NCBI GenBank assembly: GCA_030770535.1
Contig: JASVEC010000012.1
Span: 806,001 to 870,000 of the forward strand
Length of the DNA: 64,000 bases
Source of the DNA: Batkoa obscura
Taxonomy: Eukaryota; Entomophthoromycota; Entomophthoromycetes; Entomophthorales; Batkoaceae
Direction: 5' to 3'
Shown here: positions 44,632 through 57,152 of the stretch, one piece after another
How the letters are laid out: every line of letters begins with the position of its first letter
Position numbering within the stretch: the first letter of the stretch is position 1
Made by a program: the position numbers and the translations under genes
Notes under the pieces: generated by a model
The model's input: only the letters and a program-made list of their open reading frames with translations
What the model was told of the DNA's origin: nothing
The model's database searches: none

Positions 44632-47600
44632 ATGTCGTTTAATGGCTTATTTTTCGGTAACATCGATGAAGAAGGGAATTTAGAAACTGATTTGGATAAG
44701 GTAAGTAGTTAAATTATTAGTGAACATATCAGAATAGGAAACGTAGTAATGCTAACTTCATTTATTTCAGGAAGTAGCCGAAAGTCTACAAAAAATGGAA
44801 GAGAGTGGAGCAAGTCATTTACTTGGTGAAATGTTTTCCGTTTCTGGTCTTGGTATTGATAGTAAAAATTTAAAAAAAACACAAGAAGAGGATGAAGAAT
44901 GGAGCCTTAGTAAACAAAATAAATTGAAATTACATGAAATTAAACCTATGGAAGATGCAGTGGATTATTCTAATTTTACAGAATTGGCAGAAGATAAAGA
45001 AAGAGATGAAAAATTGTATCAAAAAGGGCTACAAAGTTTGAAAAAGGAGAAACAAGAGGAAGATTATGACGAGGATTATGATGATGATGATGAACAGAAA
45101 GTACTTGAAAAAGCAGATAAAAAAGAAGTAAATAACAAAGAAGAAAATGAAAAAATGGATTCAACTACCAGTGCAAGTACAATTCAAGCTAAACCAACAG
45201 AAATAATTAAAGAAAAAGATTTAACCTTTGAAGAAGTTAAAAAAGCGTATCCAGCTTTTGAACCTCATGGTATACTAAAATTTACGGATCTGTTCGCTAA
45301 TCCGAATTTTAAAAATCAGAAGTATCCATTGAATTTTGCTAAAAAAGTGACCAATAATTTGGCCAAAATAAAAAACCAATGTCCTACTATTACTAAAGAA
45401 ATTGATGATCAATTGCTATTTAATACGGATTATGAACCTCAATCGCCCCCTAATTTATTAAGTCATTTAATTGAAATTTGTATGGAAAGTGAATTGCAGA
45501 GGAACCCACCTGTCATTGATGAAACAATTTCTGTAGGTATTAGATTTCAACTATAATAATATTATTATATTCATAAGTTAATTAGGAAGTTAATGATGAA
45601 GTATTAATGAATAGTAATATACCCGACTATTATGATCCGTTAGAATTAGAAGATTGGGAAAATAAAATTGTATGGGATATTAATGAAAAGTAAACTGAAT
45701 TATTAATAAACAAAAAAATAAATAACACTAATTAAATTAATAGTAATAAGCAACAACAGCATAAAGAAGAAGAAAATGATATAGTAATTTAATTTTATTA
45801 ATAATCAATCAACAATAATTCGATTTTTTTAAATAGAAAAATACATTAGGTTTTTATAACCAAGAATTGAATGAAGGCAATTGGGAAAAAAATATAGCAT
45901 GGGATGAAGAACAAGCGAAAAAAGTGAATTATCCATTGATATTAGATTTAAATGATTCGAATATGTTATTTGAAATAGCGAATCAAGAAAAAAATCCAGA
46001 AAATAAGGGAGATGAAACTAGTTTATTACGTATGCGATTATTAAAAAAAGCACGTAAGATGGGGATTACGGGTATCTCTTTATTAGGCAAAAACGTGGCA
46101 CGAGATCAATTAGATAAATTTAATTTATCGAATGATTTATATTATGAAGCTATTAAATCGGGTAAAGCGCAAAAAATTCGACAAACTTTTGGTCAAATTA
46201 TTATTCAACATGCAGGGGTAGCTCAACGTCTTCAGCCTCCCTTTTTTAAAACACGATTGACTAAAAATGATTTAAGAAGATGGCATAGGCCCCCAATTCA
46301 TTTTCCTATTGGTATTGAGTTGAAATGTATGCCCTCGAAAAAAGTTAAAAAGAAAAAAATGAAGTTAAAAGCTAAAGAAGAATTTATGCAAAAACATAGG
46401 GAAGTTACTTTGAAAGATGATACCCCTTTTGTTTTAGTTGAATATAGTGTGAGTTATTTTTATTAATTATAAATTCAATAAATAAGTTGAATTAATTAAT
46501 TAATTAATTAATTAATAGGAAGAATATCCACCTATTATACAAAATTGTGGTATGGGATCCTTATTAGTGAATTATTATCGTAAAAAAGATAAAGACGATG
46601 ATTATATTCATGATGTAAGGATTAAGATTAATATTTTAATTTAATGATATTACTAATAAACAATACTAAAAAATATAGCCCGATGTTGGGGAACCCATAA
46701 TTTTAGAACCTACGGATGTATCTCCTTTTATGAATTTTGGGGATGTTGAACCAGGAGAATTTAAAATGAGTTTATATAACAATTTGTTGAAAGCACCTGT
46801 ATTTCATCATAAACCTAAAGCTACAGATTTTTTGTTAATTCGGTAAAAAAATGGAATATTTTATCATTACAAGAAATAAGATTAATTTTTTATTTATTTC
46901 TTTAGTCATTCTATCAATGGGAAAAGTAAATATTTTATTCGAGAATTAACGGATTTATATGTGGCTGGTCAAACTTATCCTCAACAAGATGTACCAGGCC
47001 CTCATTCTAGAAGAATTACTACAACTATTAAAAATCGACTTCAAGTAATTTTATTATTATTGATATTATTATAATTAAAATAGGGCCAAATTTAATTAAT
47101 ACAATTTAATATATTAGGTAGCTGCTTTTCGATTGATAAGAGCTAGTGCTAAACGACATTTAAAAATCCAAAAATTAGCTAAATATTTTCCAGAATATAA
47201 CGAAAGTCAAATACGTACTAAATTAAAAGTAATTAGTTTTTAATTTTTATAAGAAATAGTAGAACGTAAGTAATATTCAATATTGATATTAATATTAGGA
47301 ATTTGCTGAATATTCAAGATCTGGACCAAGTGTTGGTTATTGGAAACTAAGACCTAATGTTACTTTACCAACAGAAGAAGAATTAACCAAAATGTGTACA
47401 CCAGAAATGGTAATTTTTATTCAATTAAATAATATTGATAATTTTAAGAAAAGAACTAATAATTAATAATTTTCAATAAGTTATGTTTATTTGAATCCAT
47501 GCTAGTTGGCAAACGACATTTGCAAGATGCAGGATATGGAAAATCAGCAGAACAAGAAGATGATGAAAACGAATTATCTTTAACTATTGAAGAACAGTTG

Positions 47601-49040
47601 GCACCCTGGATTACTACTAGAAACTTTATTAATGCAACGCAGGTAAAATAGAATTATTATTTCAAAAAAAGACAAGAATGATAGTAATATAATATATTTA
47701 GGGTAAAGCTATGTTAAAATTATATGGGGAAGGGGATCCTACTGGTCGTGGAGAAGGATTTTCATTTGTTAGAGTCTCTATGAAGGATATCTTTTTAAGA
47801 GCTGGTGAAAAAGCAGAAGAAAAACTAGGTAAACGTTTATAGTTTATATTATTTATTAATGATAATTAATTAACTTTAATTAGCTGAAATTGAAGCTCGA
47901 CCTAAAAGTGCTCATCGATATAATGTTGCTGAACAACAAAAGATCTATAGGGAAGAAGTAAATTTGATGTTGTGTAGAAAGAAGGATTATGATATTAACG
48001 AGAATTATTTAAATTTAGATAACTAGAATTTGGGATACCCAGAATGCATTTTTAGCTAATACAGATGATTTTCAATTAACTGAGGAGGATAGTGATGAAG
48101 ATATTGTAGGTCACCAACCGGTAAGTTTTAAAAGAATATAATAATTATATTAGAATAACAATCGGTGATTTATTCCATATCAATGTTAATCTATTATTTA
48201 ACTTGAATTATTATTTTATTAGAATTCTTTATTTCTTAAAAGAGATCCCAGTTTAGATTTAAGAACAGCCAAATCTTCCCGTCAATCTTCAGTTTCACCA
48301 AAACATATTGAATCACCATTTGAAACTGGGTCTATTGCAGGTACAAATAATTTAGAAGATGATATCTCAGTGGCTGGTTCTATTGGTTCCAATAAATCAG
48401 AATTAAGTAAAAAGAAAGTATTAATTGTTAAAAGATTGGTAAGTTTTTGATTAAAAATTTATAATTGATGAGGGTATTAATGAGGTATTATTAGGTACGT
48501 AAAATGGGTCAAGAGGAATGGGTTACGGAAAAAATTACACACCCGGCTGTTATTAAAGCGTACATGAGGAGAAGGGATACAATTAGAAATCCAAAATTAA
48601 AGTAAATTAATATTAATATAAATAATAATTTGTATTAATATATTGATATATTATTTAGTGAACCAATAACTGTTGATGAATTGAGAAAGAGGTAAATTAA
48701 TTTTATATATTTATATTTTAATAAAATCATTAAATAAATCATTAAATTATATTATAATTTATAGAACCGCGGATCAACTTATTAAAGTTAAAAATTCAAA
48801 AGAAAGAAGATTAAATAAATTAAAAGCACAAGAAGCTACTCAAGGTGGTACTATTCCTTCTCATTTAGCTCCAAGGGGTAAAAAAGAATTAATTGTAAGT
48901 AGAATTTATTGAATGGATTATTATTGTATTATTGTATATTAATTGTAATTATTTTACTTTAGCGTAAATGTGGCAATTGTGGTGAATTGGGTCATATGAA
49001 AACAAATCGTAAATGTCCAAAATATCATGAATTTAATTAA
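44632..49040 (+). CDS. TAF1: TFIID subunit TAF1
   Basis: Largest TFIID subunit, scaffold for TBP and core-promoter recognition in Pol II initiation. About 16 exons; exon 1 is 44632-44700, then a 70-bp intron. N-terminal acidic region 'MSFNGLFFGNIDEEGNLETD' and 'SASHLLGEM'-like 'GASHLLGEMFSVSG' (TAND/Taf1 N-terminal type). The central DUF3591 domain reads 'NEGNWEKNIAWDEEQAKKV', 'LLRMRLLKKARKMGITGISL', 'TPFVLVEYSEEYPPIIQNCG', 'GSLLVNYYRKKD', 'ILEPTDVSPFMNFGDVEPGE', 'APVFHHKPKATDFLLIR', 'REL..YVAGQTYPQQDVPGP'-like, and 'HSRRITTTIKNRLQVAAFRL'. Later 'RSGPSVGYWKLRPN', 'GKAMLKLYGEGDPTGRGEGF', 'RTADQLIKVKNSKERRLNKL' and a C-terminal zinc knuckle 'CGNCGELGHMKTNRKCP' before TAA at 49040. No bromodomains, as in yeast Taf1. 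Convergent with RPA135. Confidence 0.93.
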
Positions 49041-49280
49041 AGTAAAAAATTATGTTTTTAATGGATGGGTGGAATTAGGTATGAATAAGGAATTTATTTT
49101 AAAAAAAAGTAATGCTTTTAAATTGTTAAAAAATAATCAAATAAAATTTTTAATACTATTTTTATTTTAAATGTAATAAAAATAGTTAATAAAAAAGAGA
49201 ATGAAAAATAATAAACTAATCTATCTATAAAAAAGTATCACCAACCTCATATTGTCTTACAACTCCACTTTCTTTTTAAC

Positions 49281-49761
49281 TTATTCAGTAATTGCTAAAT
49301 TTAATTTAATATTCATAGCCATTAATTCAGTAGCTAAAAATCTAAATACATAAGGTATAGCAATTAAATCAATGGAAGAATTTTCTAAACAAGTACGACA
49401 TTGTAAATGACGTTTGTTATTTAACTTATTATTACTAATAGACAATGTTGATAAAAAGGAACCACATGTACGACAAACATAAACCTAATAGAATAACAAT
49501 ATTAATATTAATAAAGATAAAAATAAAAATGATTATTTTACCTGAGAATAATCCGAACAATTCATTAATCTATCTTGTAATAAAAAGGAAACTCCATGAG
49601 CCAATAAAGAATCTCTTTCCATTTCACCAAATCGAATACCACCTGCCCTCTTTCTACCTTTAATTGGTTGTTGAGTTAATGCATGAACAGGACCAGTTGC
49701 TCTCACTTGATATTTATCTGAAACCATATGTCTTAAACGTTGATAATAAACCACCTAATAA

Positions 49762-49808
<47 letters not shown>

Positions 49809-52800
49809 GTTACTTACCCCAAGATAAATATCCACTTTAAATTCTTCACCAGTAATACCCGAATACATTGGTTCGTTACCATAATAATTATAACCTGCTT
49901 TAATCAATTGTTCACCAAAATAATCCGTTGCCGTATCTTTTTCATTAAATGTAAATGGTGTAGCATCTTGTTCTAAACCATGTAAAGCCCCTGCCTTACC
50001 TGCCATACTTTCAACAAACATACCAATAGTCATTCGAGATGGGAAAGCATGTGGATTAATAATAATATCTGGTTGAATACCAGATTCTGAAAAGGGCATA
50101 TCAATAGCTGGCCATTTTTGACTGCATACACCTTTTTGACCATGTCGAGATGAAAATTTATCCCCAATAACTGGAGATCTAGGTACTCGAAATTTAATAA
50201 TTAATTTAGTTAATTCTCGATTACCCAATGGACTACCAGTTAAAATGACATCATCAATAATAGCATCTTCACTTGATTTGTATTTAATAATTTTAGTTTT
50301 ATTAGTAATATGATTATGAACTGCATATAAAGCTGAACCAGTTGTTAATTTGGCCCCAATAAAAGGTAAACCGTCTTTATCTAATGTATCATTAATAGAA
50401 GGTGCTATTTTACTTCCAGGTGCAAATCCAAAATGTGCTGTTCTAACTTCGCCTCGATTTAAATTCTCTTCTAAATCAATAACTTCTGTTTTATAAACAG
50501 TACCGTAACCAAATCCTCTTTCATGAGATGATTTATTTAATATCATAGCATCTTCCATATCATAACCAGTATATGAAATAACACATACAACGGCATTAGT
50601 ACCATTAGGAAATTCATCCAAGGCATAATTGTTATGTAATTTGGGACGAACAATTGGAGATTGTCCAGTTTGTAATCGATATAATTTATTATCAGTTCTA
50701 TATTTTAATGCTTGTGCTGGTGTACCCATAGTTTGTTTACCCATTTGACATTGATACATATTACGTGGACTTTGATTAAAATCTGAAAATGGAGTTAAAT
50801 TAGCAACAACACTTAATATATTAGTTGGTGTATATTCAATATGGGTAGTTATACCAGGTACAATATCTTCTTTCATACATGCAATTTCCATATAAACTTG
50901 TTCAAATGGTCCAATAATATCTTGTTTTCCATTTTCAATATATTTAACTGGTCGTGTCATACGTGATGGTGATGAAAATAAATATAATCCAGGATATTGT
51001 CCACCATTACTTGGGGGTATATAACCAATTTCTAAATCTAACGGTATATCATTAGATCCATTAATTTTGATTTTTCTTAATTGTTTAGCAATAAGTAATG
51101 CGTCTTCTATATTACAATATCCGATTAATTTACCATCTAATTGAACTGAAATTGAATCTTTTGCACCAGTATAAATACTAGTAATTGGTGTAACACCAAG
51201 GGTAACTAATACATTTAATACGTTATTAATATTTGGAAATCTAGTAACAATATGACATTTATGAGCTAAATGATTTAATAAACCACAAGGGGAACCATCC
51301 GGTGTATGTACTGGACATAAAAATCCCCATGCTTCTGGCAATAATTTACGTACTGAAGTTGTTTTTAATTCAGCAAAGAAAGCACCACGATGAATACATT
51401 GAAAATGAGAAATATAACGTAAAAAGTTTAATTTTTCTGCAGCAATAACATAACCTGCTACTTGCATTTGATCCAATCCAGATTTACTAACTAAATTTCC
51501 TGTTGCTAAAAAGAAGTGTAATTTACTACCAATATCCGAATTAATTTTATTAATAACTGTATTAATATAATTTTTTTTCATTATATCCGCTGTACTATTT
51601 TTACGACGATGATCTAGAGTTAAAGCTACTTTAATATTATTTAAATAGTCATCAATTCTTTCTTTTAAAATAGCATTGTATAATTGACCACCCAATAAAA
51701 CTTCGTGAAATTGAGGGGAATCTGGATTATCTGCACAAACTTTACCTGCAGCTAAAGCATATAATTTACTAATCATATGAATTAATAAATTAAATTTATC
51801 TAGATTATTATTTAGATGAACAAATATTAAATCTTTTAATAACACTTTCCCAATTTCATGTAATGGTAAGCCATCATCTACATCCATAACTACTCGAAAT
51901 TTACTAGCTAAATATTCCAAACATTGCTTATTAGTAAATACATTATATTCTTTAAAACTTCTTAATAAAACTTCAACACGATCAATTAAAAAGGAATTAT
52001 CAATATCTTCTTTAACAATGGCATCAAAAATATCTTTATCACTAACTTCTAAAAACGCTTTTAATACAATCATTGCTGGTACTAAGTATTCTTGTTTTCT
52101 ATAATAAAATTTAACAACACAGTTACCATCCGTAAGATAATGAACTGTAATTGTAGATGAAGTTTCATCATCTCTTACACATCTAATAACAGCACCATAA
52201 TTAGAATAATTAGACCCACGATTACTAAAAGAAGGTCGAACTAATAAAGTTACCTAATAAAAAATAATGTTAAATACTAACTTAAAAAAAATACTAAAAA
52301 AATAAACTTACAATATTTCTTCTAGGTGCAATTAACAAACGAATAATTTTTTCAATCCCATTAATAATAAAATAACCTCCCATTTCTTCGGATTCTTCAT
52401 GTTTACTCACCAATTTTTTGGGTCCAAACTTATACAAGTTACATTTACTTGATTTAATCATAATAGGAGCTTGGCCTAAAATTTTAGGTTCACTTATGAC
52501 AGGCCCATCATTAATTTGATAACAAAGTTTAGCACTAATAGCACCAGCATAAGTAGTTCTTCTTTCTCTACATTCACTTGGATAAACCAATCGATCCGAA
52601 GAATATTTTTCTCGATCCGAAAGTACTGGACGAGAAATACTCACATTTTCGATCCAAATTTTAATTCGATTCCCTTTGACTCGTTCTGTTAATGTACTAC
52701 CATCATAAAATATTTTGGGTCGGATGTTTTTTATAGCAAGGTCAAGGATACCACGAGTATCATTAGGGCGATCACATGCGAAGATATTGTTGAAGCCTTC

Positions 52801-52878
52801 AATGTGATGACGGGTAATGGTCTGTAAATCGGGGTATTGGAAATTATCACTTTGTGTGCTTGTGGTGTTCGGGGCCAT
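49281..52878 (-). CDS. RPA135: RNA polymerase I second-largest subunit (RPA135 type)
   Basis: Catalytic subunit of Pol I, which makes rRNA. Four exons on the minus strand from ATG 52878 to TAA 49281. Exon 1: '[20 protein letters not shown]', '[20 protein letters not shown]', '[18 protein letters not shown]', '[20 protein letters not shown]'. Exon 2, more than 2.4 kb (about 49815-52255), carries protrusion, lobe, fork and hybrid-binding parts: '[20 protein letters not shown]', '[20 protein letters not shown]', '[20 protein letters not shown]', '[20 protein letters not shown]', '[20 protein letters not shown]'. Exon 3: '[20 protein letters not shown]'. Exon 4 has a zinc ribbon '[10 protein letters not shown]' ... 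'QCRTC'. Divergent loops ('VGKVL', 'GLEQDATPF') favour Pol I over Pol II or III; this paralogue choice is good but not absolute. Confidence 0.92.
49756..49806. repeat. (TAAA)n microsatellite in an RPA135 intron
   Basis: About 12 ATAA/TAAA units between exons 2 and 3 of the polymerase gene. Confidence 0.9.
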
Positions 52879-53734
52879 TTCTTTAATCTATAATATGGTT
52901 AAAATTAAAAATGGAATTTTCTGGGCTATGAATGAAGGTTTATGGGATTTTGTAAATTTGATCCGAAGATTAAAATTTTGGGCAAAGATGCTATCTTGGA
53001 TTTGCTTTCGAGAATAAGTCAAATTCATTATAATCTAAGTTTTTAATTTCGATTAATAATAGTGATAATAAATCAAATATAGATACTATGAAAAAAATAT
53101 ATTTTATGATTAATAGCTTTTTCCCACTACTAATTAGTTTAAACATGATTCTTCTTACCTACCTTGAAGTTATCATGAAATAAAACGAACTTATTATATG
53201 CAGTATAAAACTCTAGTCCAAATTGCTGATTCCAATGTCATGCTTTAGTTTTCTCACTTCATTTTCTTAAAAGGCTCATTTCTAAAGCAATATTGTACTA
53301 GTTATAATTAAAAGCTAATCCAAGGCAGAATCATCTATTTAAAATCAATTTCTAAAGTATTTATACTAGTTGGTTACTTATAATAATAATAGTGATGTTA
53401 TTATATAAAAAGTATTGAATGATTTATAGGATAGTAGTGTTTATTATAGTAATTTATATTATTATAGCAGAGAGTAAAAGCGCATTTACAATAAAGATTG
53501 GTTTAAAAATAACTGAAATGATTCAAAAACTATCATTTATATTATTATGTAGTTTAATAATAATTATATAATTAACTATTTAAATGATAAATGTTCAAAA
53601 AGTTTAAAGGTCATAATAGAGAACCGTTATTTTTTATACTTTTAATATATTTATTTAGCTTATTTCTATTATTTTCAAGTTATAATAAAATTTATTAAAA
53701 AATTTACAAATGCTAAGAGCTTCTCTAACCCATC
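52879..53734. other. Upstream region of RPA135, no other gene seen
   Basis: AT-rich. The short open frame running out of the RPA135 start on the opposite strand is a shadow. Nothing else recognised. Confidence 0.5.
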
Positions 53735-53836
53735 ATATGTGGATGTATTTTTGTGTTTAATTTTACTAACAATTTTTCCGCTCAAATAGCGCTTAAAAAT
53801 GGGAAAGGTAATGAAACCAAAAAAAAACATCTCATA
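53735..53836 (-). mobile_element. MITE family A copy
   Basis: ATATGTGGATGTATTTTTGT ... AACATCTCATAC; interior 'CCGCTCAAATAGCGCTTAAA'. Lies immediately downstream of a truncated Cys-rich gene remnant. Confidence 0.8.
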
Positions 53837-53839
53837 CCT

Positions 53840-53911
53840 TTTGGAAATATTTAAATTTGTTACATGAGGGATAAAGTAAAAAATTAATGATAATTTGAAA
53901 TTGCTAAACAC
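53840..53911 (-). pseudogene. Remnant of a small secreted Cys-rich gene (5' part only)
   Basis: The frame reads 'FSNFKLSLIFYFI', a clear relative of the signal peptide 'FNSFKLLLVLFFVLF' of the genes at 60487 and 62031, and the upstream DNA ('ATTTTAAAATAATT') also matches theirs. The cysteine domain is gone; a MITE occupies the place. A fossil copy. Confidence 0.5.
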
Positions 53912-54136
53912 ATTGTATATTTTAAAATAATTGATTGTCAGTGCTTAATATTCTAATTTAAGAATTAATTAATTACTTTTACAATAAATATTAGTTTTCA
54001 AAAACCTTATATCTAGCTTATATGCTGTCTATATTATTTTGTAGAAGAACAAACAATACAAAATGGATGATGTCGATGTTTGAAGGTAGTTCATAAAATG
54101 ATGTTATTAGTTTATAATTATTGCTTTAAAATAAAA

Positions 54137-54295
54137 CTATTGCAACTCTTTTTAGTCTATTTAGCATCTTATTTAAGAAAAAAATTAAGGTTAAAATATA
54201 CTTAAAATAGAATAATTAGATATTAGAAAAATCAAGTATGCAAATAAATTACTTACAAAAACTATTGCTAAAAAGTCACAAAAGAGTTGCAACAG
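54137..54295. mobile_element. MITE family B, 159-bp copy
   Basis: Terminal inverted repeats CTATTGCAACTCTTTTT and ..CACAAAAGAGTTGCAACAG. Same length and ends as the element at 59326. No coding capacity. The ends resemble those of Tc1/mariner-type MITEs, but no target duplication is clear. Confidence 0.7.
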
Positions 54296-55042
54296 CTGTG
54301 TTTAAGTAACCACATTGGAGTGGATAATATCGTTTACAATTATTTTATCTCTTTTACAAACTATGTAATTGTTCATTAAAAGATGAAATTTATACTGAAT
54401 ATCAGACAAAATATTAGGACCAGGCCTTAAAAGATCATTTATATAAATTATTTAACTATAGAAAGTGTCGCTAAATGAATTGTCAAAGAGATAAAGCAGA
54501 TGTAAGCATCAAATAGTTGAACCTAAAATAGTGCAATTTTAAATTACTATTTTTTGGCTTTATTTGAGTTAAACTAAAGCCTATTTTAAGCTGAGCGAAT
54601 TAATACTGCTGAGAAATTTTAAAAAAATGATAATTTCATTTTGATAGCCAAACTGTCAACATTCGCCATAGTTTACTTTTGAGCATTAATTGCTATACTG
54701 TCCTATCATTATGGTAACATGTGAATAATCTTAGTTTAATATAGTCGAATTTTAATATTTTCAATATTTTCATTAGCGATTTCAATTCATCCTAATTCCC
54801 TCTAATTTTAGTTTGATGATCTTTGAAATTCTAAAAATGGATTTTTTTTACTTTTATAACAAAATCGACAAGTTATTTAAAAATAATTGAAGATCGAGCA
54901 TGTATATCAAAGAGCTTCATTAAAACCCAAGTCAATCAATAAAGAGGTTAATTTGAATTTTTTAAATCCTCTATTTTTTATTAATATTTTTCTATTTTCT
55001 ATTTATTTTTTGAAGCCCGGCTGCTTCACGTTTTGAAAAAAA
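54296..55042. other. Upstream region of the QFGG-repeat gene, no gene seen
   Basis: AT-rich spacer; a TATTAATATTTTTC-rich stretch precedes the start at 55043. No further feature recognised. Confidence 0.5.
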
Positions 55043-56547
55043 ATGAAACTTCAACTTACATGGATAATAATTGCTCTTTTATCGGGTCAAATTGCTTCTT
55101 TAGACCCAAAAGCAAAAGACGTGAAAAATGAATCTTCAGCAAAAGATAAAAATACTGTAAAAGAATTAGCAAACAATAAAGAACCTCAAGTTTCCCCTCA
55201 GTTTGGCGCTCAAGCTCAGTTTGGCGCTCAAGATTCATTCGGTGGCCATGCTCAATTTGGTGGAGCCCAAGCCCAATTTGGAGGTGCTCAGGCCCAATTA
55301 GGCGGCATGGATCAATTTGGCGGAGCTCAAGGTCAATTTGGTGGACAAGCCCAATTTGGTGGAGCTCAAGGTCAATTCGGTGGACAAGATCAATTTGGTG
55401 GAGCTCAAGGTCAATTCGGTGGACAAGATCAATTTGGAGGAGCTCAAGGTCAATTCGGTGGACAAGACCAGTTCGGGCAAGGTCAAATAGGCCAAGGGCA
55501 GTTCGGAGGAGCTCAAGGTCAATTTGGAGGAGCTCAAGGCCAATTCGTTGGACAAGATCAATTTGGTGAAGCTCAAGGTCAATTTGGAGGAGCTCAAGGT
55601 CAATTCGGTGGACAAGATCAATTTGGAGGAGCTCAAGGTCAATTCGGTGGACAAGATCAATTTGGAGGAGCTCAAGGTCAATTCGGTGGACAAGATCAAT
55701 TTGGAGGAGCTCAAGGTCAATTCGGTGGACAAGATCAGTTTGGGCAAGGTCAAATAGGCCAAGGTCAATTCGGAGGACAAGGTCAATTCGGAGGACAAGG
55801 TCAATTCGGAGGACAAGGTCAATTCGGAGGACAAGATCAATTCGGGGGAGCACAAGGCCAATTTGGAGGAGCACAAGGCCAATTTGGTGGTCAAGGACAG
55901 TTTGGAGGAGCACAAGGCCAATTTGGCGGTGGGCAAAGTCTTCCAAGAGGATCCAGCAAACCTCCACCAAACGGTTTAGTAAGTCCAAACCAGCTCCCAC
56001 CTAGAATTTTAAAATTCTTTGGCTCTTATGGAAATAAAGGAGGTCTCATTGATGTGTTCACTGAAGATGATGTACCAAAAAGTATATGGGATGGTAAACT
56101 CGGAAATCGCCCAGGTAATAATTAATCCACTATTTTAATACTGTATTAACATATTTAGATGGCACTTATCAAAGAAATCGTCTATCAAGATCACTTTATA
56201 TTGGAAAAATTAGAATTCCTTATGGTGCAAGAGGTTGTTCAACTAATATTTTTGAGTGGACTTTCAAGCATACTCTTACCCATCTTACCCAAGATATTAT
56301 TGATCTCTTAAACATGTCACTCCATGGAGATATTAATAGTTTGGCCATCTGGGTGTCAGAATTCGGATACATGCATAGTATTGGACTTCTTGAGGATGTC
56401 TTTAATTTAGTTAACCCAGTGAATCTTGCCAACACCGTTTTCCAATTTGCTGGTGGTAAAAAAGAAGGTTTTTGTCTTGCAGGTACTGTAGCGTCTTTTG
56501 AAAATTACAGACGTAAAAAAGCTTTAGGATTAAGGAATGTTACTTAG
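55043..56547 (+). CDS. Secreted Gly/Gln/Phe-repeat protein with a novel C-terminal domain
   Basis: Two exons: 55043-56114 and 56159-56547, with a 44-bp GT..AG intron; about 486 residues. Signal peptide 'MKLQLTWIIIALLSGQIAS', then a charged Lys/Asp/Glu linker (residues ~20-50). Residues ~52-300 are tandem 'GGAQGQFGGQDQF' repeats built from a 5-7-residue unit, Q-F-G-G-(A/Q)-(Q/D/G); a larger module containing 'FGQGQIGQGQFGG' occurs twice, so the array grew by block duplication. A Pro-rich hinge 'SSKPPPNGLV' leads to a folded C-terminal domain of ~185 residues ('PPRILKFFGSYGNKGGLIDV', 'IGKIRIPYGARGCSTNIFEW', 'GDINSLAIWVSEFGYMHSIG', 'KKEGFCLAGTVASFENYRRK') that I do not recognise. Low-charge, aromatic-spaced repeats suggest a phase-separating, adhesive or matrix protein. 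Function is inferred only from composition. Confidence 0.85.
55200..55935 (+). repeat. Coding minisatellite (QFGG units)
   Basis: Tandem DNA repeats of about 15-39 bp such as 'GGAGCTCAAGGTCAATT' and 'GGTGGACAAGATCAATT', inside the repeat domain. Much richer in G+C than anything nearby. Strand-reversed frames here are long only because the repeat lacks stops. Confidence 0.9.
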
Positions 56548-56648
56548 CTAATAAACTAAACTTATTAAGAATTTTAAATAAAATAGTTCAAAATTATTCA
56601 AAAATATCGATAGTTTTTAAATATCAAATTTTAAGATCAACAGTATAT

Positions 56649-57152
56649 TTATTTAAAATTCTTTTTATGCCAATTTTCAATTGAATCTGTTGGATAATCA
56701 TCATATAGGCTGCATTTACTAGAATTGGAATCTAGAATAGAAACCCATGAAGCTTTAGAGTTTAATTTTATATGGCAAATGTTATAATCACCTTCGTTTG
56801 GTAACTCTGAATCAATAGCAGAAGCAAAAGGATAAAAATAATCTTTATATGTCGGATCATATGCCCAAAGGTTGGAGCTACAATTACCACAAAAATAACG
56901 AGTGTTCCCACTAACTTTTTGCTTCTCTGGTGAATCGTCATAATTCATGATAGCTTTGTAACCTTTAAGCTCTATGCCTTCATTTACTTTATATTCTAAG
57001 GTTGAGTATGCTCCCATTATATTTATTGCATAGCCCCCACCGCCTTGTACTTTTCGACATATAGAACAATAACATCGATTATATGGGACCGGAGTATTGC
57101 TAGTGAATGTAAATTTTATTCCTCTACAGTGACAGGATCCTTCCAACTCCAT
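56649..57152 (-). CDS. GFA-family (CENP-V/GFA) zinc protein
   Basis: Single-exon gene, 167 residues, spanning one complete GFA domain. Zinc-ligand cysteines are all present: 'GSCHCRGIKF' (C-x-C), 'NRCYCSICRKVQGGGGYAIN' (C-x-C-x2-C) and 'TRYFCGNCSSNLWAYDP' (C-x2-C). Relatives include the glutathione-dependent formaldehyde-activating enzyme and many fungal proteins of unknown substrate; sequence alone does not show which. The protein is acidic and has no signal peptide, so cytosolic. Convergent with the QFGG-repeat gene, with only 101 bp between their stops. Intact by length and motif content. Confidence 0.9.
   Translation of the reverse strand: MELEGSCHCRGIKFTFTSNTPVPYNRCYCSICRKVQGGGGYAINIMGAYSTLEYKVNEGIELKGYKAIMNYDDSPEKQKVSGNTRYFCGNCSSNLWAYDPTYKDYFYPFASAIDSELPNEGDYNICHIKLNSKASWVSILDSNSSKCSLYDDYPTDSIENWHKKNFK

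Noticed and set aside
44976-45164. His/Leu/Phe-rich minus-strand frame
   Set aside because: It is the antisense of the acidic Asp/Glu-rich stretch of TAF1.
53675-53911. A 78-codon minus-strand open frame taken as one gene
   Set aside because: It joins a Cys-rich gene remnant to a MITE by chance; I annotate the two parts separately.
55056-56000. Long minus-strand open frames of 212 and 314 codons
   Set aside because: They lie opposite the QFGG repeats and are open only because the repeat unit has no stop codons in those frames. Their Leu/Asp-rich translation is a mirror of the repeat.
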